64,000 nucleotides of DNA, from contig JAKQPY010000154.1 in NCBI GenBank assembly GCA_029564465.1, positions 11,941 to 75,940 on the forward strand, read 5' to 3'. The notes beneath the pieces are model-generated. The model searched no databases. It was not told where the DNA came from and saw only the letters and a program-made list of their open reading frames with translations. Source of the stretch: JAGOEF01 sp029564465 (GTDB lineage Bacteria > Bacteroidota > Bacteroidia > Bacteroidales > ML635J-15). The position numbers and the translations under genes were made by a program. This document shows positions 46,436 through 52,461 of the stretch, one piece after another; position 1 is the stretch's first letter, and each line of letters opens with the position of its first letter.

Positions 46436-47341
46436 TTACTGTTTCGCTTGCTGAGAAATCATCAGTGTGTTTATACTGTCGACCGCCTGAAGTGCTTTGC
46501 CCAAATGGTAAAAGTCGACAACTATAAAATTGGGATATCTTCCCGAAAGAGAATTATAGTCTGCACAACGCTGTAAAATTTCGTCGATTCCATTAACTTT
46601 TTTCGATCGCATTTTGCTACCTGTTCCCAGCTTACCCATAACGAAATTGTTTAAGATGAACAAGGGGTTGTTCCGATTACCGCGGTTTGTCACACAGGTG
46701 AAATCCTTTGCCTTTTTCACAGAGAAATGGGTTTCGGTCATATAGTCCCACATGTAAAACATCTTAGCCTCCCGGTTACCCGAATCACAAGCATCGTTAA
46801 ACACAAAAAGCCGTGTGTTATTATCGATTAATTGTTGTAACACTGGCCACTGTGAAATGCTTTCGGCATAAAAAATATAGTCCCAAAGACCAGCGTGGAG
46901 TAATTCTCTTTGTATCTGGTCGGCAGAAACATAGTTTTCGAGTAGTAAGCTAATTATAGCCGACGAATCAGAATCGAGAAACAGCCGCACATCGGTAAGC
47001 ACATCGGAAAACGCTTGTTTCCCCAATATTGGATTTGCATGATAAACATACAGTTTCCCTTTCATTTCGTAAACATCCAGCATTAATGCACGAACACCAT
47101 CGGTAAGCTGTTGGTTGATATTAAATTTCTGGTTGGGAAACAGAAAGCCATTCCGTGAACAGTTGTAGGAATTATGGGTAGTAAGGAAGCAGGCTTTGTT
47201 GTATGGCAGCGTTTCGAATGACTGACAACGTACAGGATTCAGAAAGAAAAACACAACATACACTACCAAACCTAATACTACAAATTTCGAAAACCGGGAA
47301 AGTGTTTTTCCCCGAGAAATTACGCAATAAATATTTCTCAC
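46436..47341 (-). CDS. PI-PLC X-domain-like phosphodiesterase
   Basis: The frame spans 47383-46436 but has no ATG before the domain; TTG at 47383 and GTG at 47341 are the plausible starts, and I use the GTG. A membrane anchor or signal (FVVLGLVVYVVFFFL) is followed by a TIM-barrel-like region with TTHNSYN, GVRALMLDVYE and LYVYHANP. These match the catalytic His/Asp/His positions of phosphatidylinositol-specific phospholipase C and related bacterial phosphodiesterases. Expected site is the periplasm or cell surface. The true substrate is unknown. A short hairpin overlaps the stop codon. Confidence 0.8.
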   Translation of the reverse strand: MRNIYCVISRGKTLSRFSKFVVLGLVVYVVFFFLNPVRCQSFETLPYNKACFLTTHNSYNCSRNGFLFPNQKFNINQQLTDGVRALMLDVYEMKGKLYVYHANPILGKQAFSDVLTDVRLFLDSDSSAIISLLLENYVSADQIQRELLHAGLWDYIFYAESISQWPVLQQLIDNNTRLFVFNDACDSGNREAKMFYMWDYMTETHFSVKKAKDFTCVTNRGNRNNPLFILNNFVMGKLGTGSKMRSKKVNGIDEILQRCADYNSLSGRYPNFIVVDFYHLGKALQAVDSINTLMISQQAKQ

Positions 47342-47519
47342 AAAATTCGCATTCAATTTATAAATAAAGGCAAAACTTGTCAAATAAATAAGTCAATGTC
47401 AACAACAAACATTCGCTAAAATATCTTAGAATCAACAAAATAAATCAAAATAATCATTGAAATATTTGCATTCCCGAATGATTTTTTTTAAATTGCAACA
47501 ATCACTAAAACATCAAAAT

Positions 47520-48725
47520 ATGAAAAGATTTATTCCTTTCCTCGTTGTTGCTGCATTACTTTTTTCACTGGCAGCACTGGTTTCCTGCGATAAGGACAAC
47601 CCCCCGGTTGATGAATTCACCCCAGGAGGGTGGCTAGCCGGACAGGTTTTTGCCAAGAATGGCACAACGCCAATTGCTAATGCCAATGTTTTTGTAGATT
47701 GCAACGGTGAAATTTATATAACCCAGACTGACAGGGATGGAAGGTTTAAACTGATTGCGCCAGAGGGTCCGCAGGTGTTAAACATCCAATCGGGATATGG
47801 TAGAATATTCAGGACTACCGTTGACGTAACTGTCGAAAAATATAAGGTAACAACTATTCCGGAATACGACTTAAAATTAGCCCAGGCGGCCAACTTAGCC
47901 TATATAGCCGGCTCCTACGATGAGATTCAGGATGTTATTGAAAGTTTAGGTTATACATGCACTGCAATTAACATTACCGATTTGGAGGATGCTGATTTAA
48001 TTGCCAGTTACGGGGCATTGTTTATTAATTGTAGCGCTCATCATGGTTTTAACGAAGCCATATGGAATAATTTGCAGGAATATGTTGAAAATGGTGGCAG
48101 TTTATATGTATCAGATTGGGCAGTCAGTTCACTGATAGGTTATTTAACTACAAAAGACCAGTGCGATGAAAACCGGCATTGGTATTACGGGCATTCAACC
48201 GGAACGAAATCTTGTCCCACAAGGCTTGGTGGATTTATTACTACTGATGATTTATGCACTCAACGGAGTGGGCTTTCAGGAACAATTACAGGTGCAAGTG
48301 TTATAAATCAGGAACTTGCTGACTGGATTGGTTTAAACACGATTGACATCAACTATGACCTTGGTTCATGGGAAACAATTCAACAATTGAGTGATTCATG
48401 GGAAGTTTTAATTCAGGACGACAATATGGGTTACGGTCCGCTGGCAGTTAGAACCAGACTCGATTCACCCGCTGATTTGGATCTGAAAACAAAAGATCAA
48501 TCCTGGGTTACAATCTGTCACATACCCCCGGGAAATCCCGCAAACGCACACACAATTACCATTGCGCTGAGTGCATGGCCTGCTCACGAAGCCCATGGCG
48601 ACCAAATGGGGCCGTGTGAAGGACATAGTGGATCTATAATTTTTACTACATTCCACAATCATCCTGATGATGATATTCCGGTTGAAATTCAAAAAATTCT
48701 TGAATATTTTATAATCAACTTATAA
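47520..48725 (+). CDS. Surface lipoprotein with carboxypeptidase-regulatory-like domain and Cys/His motif
   Basis: This 401-residue protein is read from the ATG at 47520 (MKRFIPFLVVAALLFSLAAL), followed by a lipobox Cys23. Residues about 36-105 form a carboxypeptidase regulatory-like (CarboxypepD_reg) beta domain (GQVFAKNGTTPIANANVFVD). Residues about 115-270 resemble a Rossmann or glutamine-amidotransferase-like fold (DLIASYGALFINCSAHHG, YVENGGSLYVSDWA). Near the C-terminus is VTICHIPPGNPANAHTITI followed by AWPAHEAHGDQMGPC, a Cys/His-rich motif seen in other Bacteroidota surface proteins. A longer reading from 47457 adds no signal sequence and is rejected. It probably works at the cell surface. 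Confidence 0.75.
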   Translation: MKRFIPFLVVAALLFSLAALVSCDKDNPPVDEFTPGGWLAGQVFAKNGTTPIANANVFVDCNGEIYITQTDRDGRFKLIAPEGPQVLNIQSGYGRIFRTTVDVTVEKYKVTTIPEYDLKLAQAANLAYIAGSYDEIQDVIESLGYTCTAINITDLEDADLIASYGALFINCSAHHGFNEAIWNNLQEYVENGGSLYVSDWAVSSLIGYLTTKDQCDENRHWYYGHSTGTKSCPTRLGGFITTDDLCTQRSGLSGTITGASVINQELADWIGLNTIDINYDLGSWETIQQLSDSWEVLIQDDNMGYGPLAVRTRLDSPADLDLKTKDQSWVTICHIPPGNPANAHTITIALSAWPAHEAHGDQMGPCEGHSGSIIFTTFHNHPDDDIPVEIQKILEYFIINL

Positions 48726-48743
48726 GAATTATTAGTTGCTGAT

Positions 48744-48774
48744 AAAGGCTGCCTCAAAAGGGCAGCCTTTATTT
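48744..48774 (+). terminator. Terminator after the surface lipoprotein gene
   Basis: A 10-bp perfect stem, AAAGGCTGCC (48744-48753) and GGCAGCCTTT (48761-48770), with a 7-nt loop and a T-rich tail. It begins 19 bases after the stop codon. Confidence 0.88.
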
Positions 48775-48853
48775 ATAATTATTTAAAAATTTTAAATAAG
48801 ATTTATTCTTGAGTACACAATTAAGCGCAGCGCGAATGATTCCAGGATGGGAA

Positions 48854-49021
48854 TTTACGAACAAAAAGCCGACTTCGTCGATTTTTTTGTTTTAGCCATT
48901 TGGCTTTTCGAAAAATAAGGTCTGGCGGATTACGTGCAGCGCACGTGATCCCATAGGGGGGGATGCTTTACGAACAAAAAGCCGACTTCGTCGTTTTTTG
49001 TTTTAGCCATTTGGCTTTTCG
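48854..49021. repeat. Two direct copies of a 55-57-bp hairpin-bearing unit
   Basis: Copies at 48854-48910 and 48967-49021 share TTTACGAACAAAAAGCC, GACTTCGTCG, a T-run and TTTTAGCCATTTGGCTTTTC. The repetition extends upstream of each copy, where GCAGCGC and TGAT blocks align at a 113-bp period. Confidence 0.85.
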
Positions 49022-49081
49022 CAAGCGAAGCCAATTGGCTAAAACAAAAAACCACCGCGATGCGGTGGCTTTTTGTTCGTA
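48969..49081. repeat. Nested inverted repeat next to the tRNA fragment
   Basis: The arms are 48969-49018 and 49028-49081. The outer 15 bp (TACGAACAAAAAGCC) and an inner 24-25 bp block (GTTTTTTGTTTTAGCCA... TTGGCTT) pair. Between them each arm has its own unrelated mini-hairpin (CGAC-TTC-GTCG on the left; CACCGC-GAT-GCGGTG on the right). The right end touches the tRNA 3' end. Confidence 0.8.
49041..49068 (-). terminator. tRNA terminator
   Basis: On the minus strand, 12 bases beyond the tRNA 3' end, CCACCGC-ATC-GCGGTGG is followed by TTTTTTGTTTT, a standard intrinsic terminator. It lies inside the right arm of the nested inverted repeat. Confidence 0.75.
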
Positions 49082-49126
49082 GCGAGAGGCGGGATTGAAC
49101 CGCCGACCTCATGATTATGAATCATG
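49080..49126 (-). tRNA. Truncated tRNA-Met(CAT), 3' half; probable attachment site
   Basis: The minus strand folds as the 3' half of a tRNA: anticodon stem CATGA/TCATG with loop TTCATAA (anticodon CAT at 49117-49119), a 5-nt variable loop, T-stem GGCGG/CCGCC with loop TTCAATC, the 3' acceptor strand TCTCGCT and discriminator A at 49080. The D arm and 5' acceptor strand are missing. The sequence past 49126 is AT-rich and unrelated. No CCA is encoded. The clean break beside an integrase gene marks the end of an integrated element. CAT could be elongator Met, initiator Met or Ile2. Confidence 0.85.
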
Positions 49127-49181
49127 ATTTTTTCTTTCCTTTGATTGTCCCCCGTTTTCTTTTTATCTATATATCAGGCAC

Positions 49182-49274
49182 TTATCAATTTTTATCAATT
49201 CTTTTTTTCTCTTTTTTCTTGCATAATTCAGAAATTGTATGTAAATTGTATGCAAATTTTAGAAGCAAATTTTA
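49182..49274. repeat. Three pairs of short direct repeats upstream of the integrase
   Basis: TTATCAATT occurs at 49182-49190 and 49192-49200; AAATTGTATG at 49232-49241 and 49243-49252; GCAAATTTTA at 49252-49261 and 49265-49274. The spacings (10, 11, 13 bp) are close to one DNA turn. They are candidates for arm-type binding sites of the integrase or its accessory factors. Confidence 0.6.
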
Positions 49275-49302
49275 CTGATTAACACTACTAATTCAAGCAT
49301 AT

Positions 49303-50532
49303 ATGATCACCGCAAGTACTGCAATTATTCTCGATAAGAGGTTCAAAAACAAAAACGGTAAATACTCCGTTAAGCTCAGAATTACAAATAACAGAGTTCA
49401 AAAGCACTATTCAACCGGTTACCACCTATCCGAAGAAGAGTGGATGGCTTCTCAGCAGGATAACCCCCGCAGGGAAAACAAAGAACATAAACTGGTATTC
49501 TCCCAAATCGAAGCCAAAGCCCTGGGCGTTATCAAAACCCTTGATGCTTTTTCTTTCGAGCTATTCGAAAAAAAGTTCTTTCAAAACCCCGAGTCACGCA
49601 AAGATTTATTAGTGTTGATGCAACAGTACATCGATAAGCTAAAATCCGAAAACCGCCTTACCACTGCCGAAAGTTTCCGCAGTGCCTTGCGTTCATTTGT
49701 GGCCTTTTCGAAAACCCTGAAATCCGGCAAAGTCATTATCAACCAGGTAACCCCCCAATGGCTCCAAAAATATGAAACCTTCATGATTGATAAGGGTTCC
49801 TCCATTACTACCGTTGGAATATACCTGCGAAACCTCCGTGCAGTTTTCAACCTTGCCATCGAAGAAGGAATCATCGACAGCAGCTTCTACCCTTTCGGTA
49901 AACGTAAATATCAGATACCTGCCGGTCAGAACCTAAAAAAAGCCCTTACACTTGCCGATATTCAAAAAATCATCAAATACAAGCCGGAATCGAAAGCCGA
50001 GGGAAAAGCTCGCGACCTCTGGATATTCAGTTACCTGTGCAATGGGGCCAACATCAAAGATATTGCCCTATTGCAGTACAAAAACATCAACGGCTCTTCT
50101 TTAACCTTTATAAGGGCCAAAACAGCCCGTTCAACAAGAGGCCAGATGAAACCCATTAAAGTAATGTTATTGCCCGAAATCACCGCTATAATCGAAAAAT
50201 GGGGCACTAATTCCAATAACCCCGATGACTATGTGTTCGGTATTATTTCTCAACCTGATAATCCGGCTGAAAGGCTCGCTAAAATTCGTCAGGCTACGAA
50301 AACAATCAACAAATACATTGGCCGTATTGGTTCCGAACTTCAATTCGATGTAAAACTAACAACCTATTATGCCCGCCATTCATTTGCTACCGTCCTGAAG
50401 CGTTCCGGTGCCCCCATCGAGTTTATCAGCGAAAGCCTCGGACATAAGGACCTTAAAACTACCGAAAACTACCTCGATAGTTTCGAAGATGATGCAAAGC
50501 TCAATTTTCAGAAAAAACTACTGGGTTTGTAA
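49303..50532 (+). CDS. int: Tyrosine recombinase (integrase), Bacteroidota element type
   Basis: This 409-residue site-specific recombinase has an N-terminal arm-binding domain (residues 1-90; KRFKNKNGKYSVKLRITNNR), a SAM-like core-binding domain (about 95-205) and a catalytic domain (about 215-409). Catalytic features are YARHSFATVLKRSG (box II Arg/His), LGHKDLKTTENYL (His and the nucleophile Tyr) and a candidate beta-hairpin Lys in FIRAKTARSTRG. The place of the usual box I Arg holds Asn250 (CNGANIKDIALL). Loss of that Arg is known in the CTnDOT integrase. It is adjacent to the tRNA fragment and should excise and integrate the element. Confidence 0.95.
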   Translation: MITASTAIILDKRFKNKNGKYSVKLRITNNRVQKHYSTGYHLSEEEWMASQQDNPRRENKEHKLVFSQIEAKALGVIKTLDAFSFELFEKKFFQNPESRKDLLVLMQQYIDKLKSENRLTTAESFRSALRSFVAFSKTLKSGKVIINQVTPQWLQKYETFMIDKGSSITTVGIYLRNLRAVFNLAIEEGIIDSSFYPFGKRKYQIPAGQNLKKALTLADIQKIIKYKPESKAEGKARDLWIFSYLCNGANIKDIALLQYKNINGSSLTFIRAKTARSTRGQMKPIKVMLLPEITAIIEKWGTNSNNPDDYVFGIISQPDNPAERLAKIRQATKTINKYIGRIGSELQFDVKLTTYYARHSFATVLKRSGAPIEFISESLGHKDLKTTENYLDSFEDDAKLNFQKKLLGL

Positions 50533-50568
50533 ATTGTCTATTTCTAAAATTTGCATTATTATTGTTTG

Positions 50569-51672
50569 ATGAATGTTTCATTTACCATATTCAGCAACAT
50601 CTTAAATGGTGACCTCTTACCGGATGCCTCGCACAATCAGGACCACTTCATTTTTTCATCTATTCTCGCCAATAAACTAAGGAGTAATTCTGATTGTTTT
50701 TATTCCTATTTTAAAGTTTTTAATGATTCTATTTCTCCTTTTTATCCAAATCTGTCGTCCTGTGTTTTTCTCTTTGACAATACTTCAAAAGATTGTCATT
50801 TGCCAGATTATTTTCATTCATTATCATTCCAACCATTTTTCGATAAGAAATCTGAGTTTTATTTCTATCTGATTAAAAATGAGACTGACCGCATCTATAG
50901 TTATTCGTGTAAAATAGTTTCAGCAGCTGAGTCTCCCGAAATTAAATCTTACGAATCTTATAAAATATTAAGTCAAATTTTGCTATTATTCGACTTGAGT
51001 GCTTCTGTTTCTTGGGGCTCTACTGATGCACTCTATGTAATTTACAATCTGAGAATTGCTCTATTGCGTCTCTATTATATGTGTCAAATCAGGTTTTCTG
51101 AGTACACAGCTGAGCATTTTATAACCGATACTGAAGTCCTTGCTAAAATCGACCCCCAAGGTTTTTTTAACGACAATAATCCTTCTCCTATTGTTAAAGT
51201 ATTCAAGGCTTTTCTGAATGCAAAATCTAATTCTGACCTAAAATCTGCTCCTACTGCTTTGGTTGATTCTTTTCCGTTAAAGTCTGTAGCAAAGAGTTTA
51301 CCGTTTACTTTTAGAAACTCTGATTTTCGTCCTGGTTTTAAAGGTAAAGTATCGTTCAACGACATTATTAACCCCGATAAATTCGCCAATTTCGAAAAAA
51401 ATCTTTTTGAGTATGAATACATTGATACTGATTATAACTTTACCAACAAACATGGTAAGAAAAAAGAAATAGCAGCTCTTTTTAAGATTATTATTGAAAA
51501 GAAATTCTTCAGGGACAATCTTTATAAATCCCGTTCAAAATTGCGACCGGCTCACATTAGGCAATATCTCGATTTTCGGTATAATACAAAAACCGATCAG
51601 GAATTTCGTAAATGCACAATCGAATTTATCAATCAACTAAAAAATAACCACTATTGGGTTGACCAATTATAG
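50569..51672 (+). CDS. Unknown protein of the integrated element
   Basis: This 367-residue protein is read from the ATG at 50569 (MNVSFTIFSN); a TTG six codons upstream is an alternative. It is rich in Phe, Ser and Asn and mostly helical in its second half. The C-terminal 85 residues (KKKEIAALFKIIIEKKFF, RPAHIRQYLDFRYNTKTDQE) have a pattern like the RteC-type or DUF proteins found after integrases in Bacteroides elements. It follows the integrase by 36 bases. A regulatory role in excision is possible but not shown. Confidence 0.65.
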   Translation: MNVSFTIFSNILNGDLLPDASHNQDHFIFSSILANKLRSNSDCFYSYFKVFNDSISPFYPNLSSCVFLFDNTSKDCHLPDYFHSLSFQPFFDKKSEFYFYLIKNETDRIYSYSCKIVSAAESPEIKSYESYKILSQILLLFDLSASVSWGSTDALYVIYNLRIALLRLYYMCQIRFSEYTAEHFITDTEVLAKIDPQGFFNDNNPSPIVKVFKAFLNAKSNSDLKSAPTALVDSFPLKSVAKSLPFTFRNSDFRPGFKGKVSFNDIINPDKFANFEKNLFEYEYIDTDYNFTNKHGKKKEIAALFKIIIEKKFFRDNLYKSRSKLRPAHIRQYLDFRYNTKTDQEFRKCTIEFINQLKNNHYWVDQL

Positions 51673-51680
51673 TTTAATCA

Positions 51681-51785
51681 AAAAAACGGTATTTTGACTT
51701 AATAATACCTCTTTAAAATACCACTTTCTATTTTTATTCAACTGATTTTCTGTTAGTTAACCCCAGCACCTAAATACCGTTTTTT
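51681..51785. repeat. Perfect 14-bp inverted repeat with AATACC motifs
   Basis: AAAAAACGGTATTT (51681-51694) pairs exactly with AAATACCGTTTTTT (51772-51785). Two further AATACC motifs lie between them (about 51704-51709 and 51718-51723). It sits in the noncoding gap between the unknown protein and the helix-turn-helix genes and could be an origin or control region of the element. Confidence 0.65.
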
Positions 51786-51819
51786 CTCCCTGTTTTCTTT
51801 TCTTCTGAACTTTGTCAAG

Positions 51820-51855
51820 TCTTTGAAAATCAAAGATGACTTTTGGCCAAAAGTC
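51820..51855. promoter_or_regulatory. Two adjacent dyads, probable operator of the helix-turn-helix genes
   Basis: TCTTTGA (51820-51826) and TCAAAGA (51830-51836) form a dyad around AAA. Two bases on, GACTTTTGGCCAAAAGTC (51838-51855) is a perfect 18-bp palindrome. The pair ends 28 bases before the ATG of the first helix-turn-helix gene, a good position for an operator. Confidence 0.6.
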
Positions 51856-51883
51856 CATTTTGTAAAAGTTAATAATTAATACA

Positions 51884-52177
51884 ATGGACGAATTATTAAA
51901 AGAAATTCAGGAAGTAAAAAGATTGCTTCTTGAACAAAATTTGTTAAAAAAAGATGTTTTATGCTTTTCTGAAGCCTGCAAGTACCTTGACATTAGCGAA
52001 AGTCACTTGTATAAGCTTACCAGTAGGAAGCAAATCCCCCATTTCTGCCCTCAAGGCAAAAAACTCTATTTCAAACGCCTTGAGTTAGACAATTGGCTAA
52101 TGCAAAACAGGCAATCTTCTATCGATGAGCTTACGCTGGAAGCTGAAATGTGTATGCAAAGAAACAAAAGGAGGTAA
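51884..52177 (+). CDS. Excisionase-like helix-turn-helix protein
   Basis: This 97-residue protein has a short coiled-coil-like N-terminus (DELLKEIQEVKRLLLEQNLL) and a MerR/excisionase-type winged helix (FSEACKYLDISESHLYKLTS, then PHFCPQGKKLYFKRLELDNW). Such proteins bind DNA and act as recombination directionality factors or repressors. It follows a palindromic region and overlaps in expression with the next gene (2-base gap). This pattern of two small DNA-binding genes before a primase-like gene is common in Bacteroidota integrative elements. Confidence 0.85.
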   Translation: MDELLKEIQEVKRLLLEQNLLKKDVLCFSEACKYLDISESHLYKLTSRKQIPHFCPQGKKLYFKRLELDNWLMQNRQSSIDELTLEAEMCMQRNKRR

Positions 52178-52179
52178 CC

Positions 52180-52458
52180 ATGGAAACACGTCAATTTTCA
52201 GTCAGCGACTTGTCCATGATAATTCAACGACTTAACCGCATCCTCGATCGGATAGAATCACGGCAACGAACCAATCCTTCCGAAGTTTTTTTCGATAACC
52301 AAGAGTTTATTCAGGTTATGCATATCAGCAAACGTACTGCTCAGGAATGGCGCTGCAATTCCATCATTGCTTATTCTCAGATAGGCAATAAATTTTACTA
52401 TCGCCTATCTGATATTTTGGAATTACTCGATAAAAATTTCACACCCGCAAAAGCCTAA
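52180..52458 (+). CDS. Second small helix-turn-helix protein
   Basis: This 92-residue protein is read from the ATG at 52180 (METRQFSVSDLSMIIQRLNR), preceded at 5-6 bases by AAAGGAGG, a full Shine-Dalgarno sequence that is rare in Bacteroidota and settles this start against a frame beginning at 52150. It has an N-terminal helix and an excisionase-like helix-turn-helix (FIQVMHISKRTAQEWRCNSI, then YSQIGNKFYYRLSDILELLD). It is probably a DNA-binding partner of the preceding gene in control of excision or replication. Confidence 0.85.
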   Translation: METRQFSVSDLSMIIQRLNRILDRIESRQRTNPSEVFFDNQEFIQVMHISKRTAQEWRCNSIIAYSQIGNKFYYRLSDILELLDKNFTPAKA

Positions 52459-52461
52459 ACT

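Larger units (their letters stand above)
48726..49302. other. 577-bp gene-free junction region
   Basis: This stretch holds, in order, a terminator, two direct copies of a roughly 110-bp unit, a long nested inverted repeat, a tRNA terminator, the 3' half of a tRNA-Met gene and three pairs of short direct repeats before the integrase. It marks the border between chromosome and integrated element. I see no protein gene in it. Confidence 0.8.

Noticed and set aside
46426..46441. Hairpin CAGTAAG-CA-CTTACTG as terminator of the PI-PLC-like gene
   Set aside because: It overlaps the stop codon and has no U-run.
48930..49112. Open frame across the tRNA fragment
   Set aside because: It reads through tandem hairpin repeats and the tRNA and has no protein-like composition.
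49182..49274. CRISPR array
   Set aside because: The repeats are three different pairs of 9-10 bp with no spacer structure and no cas genes.
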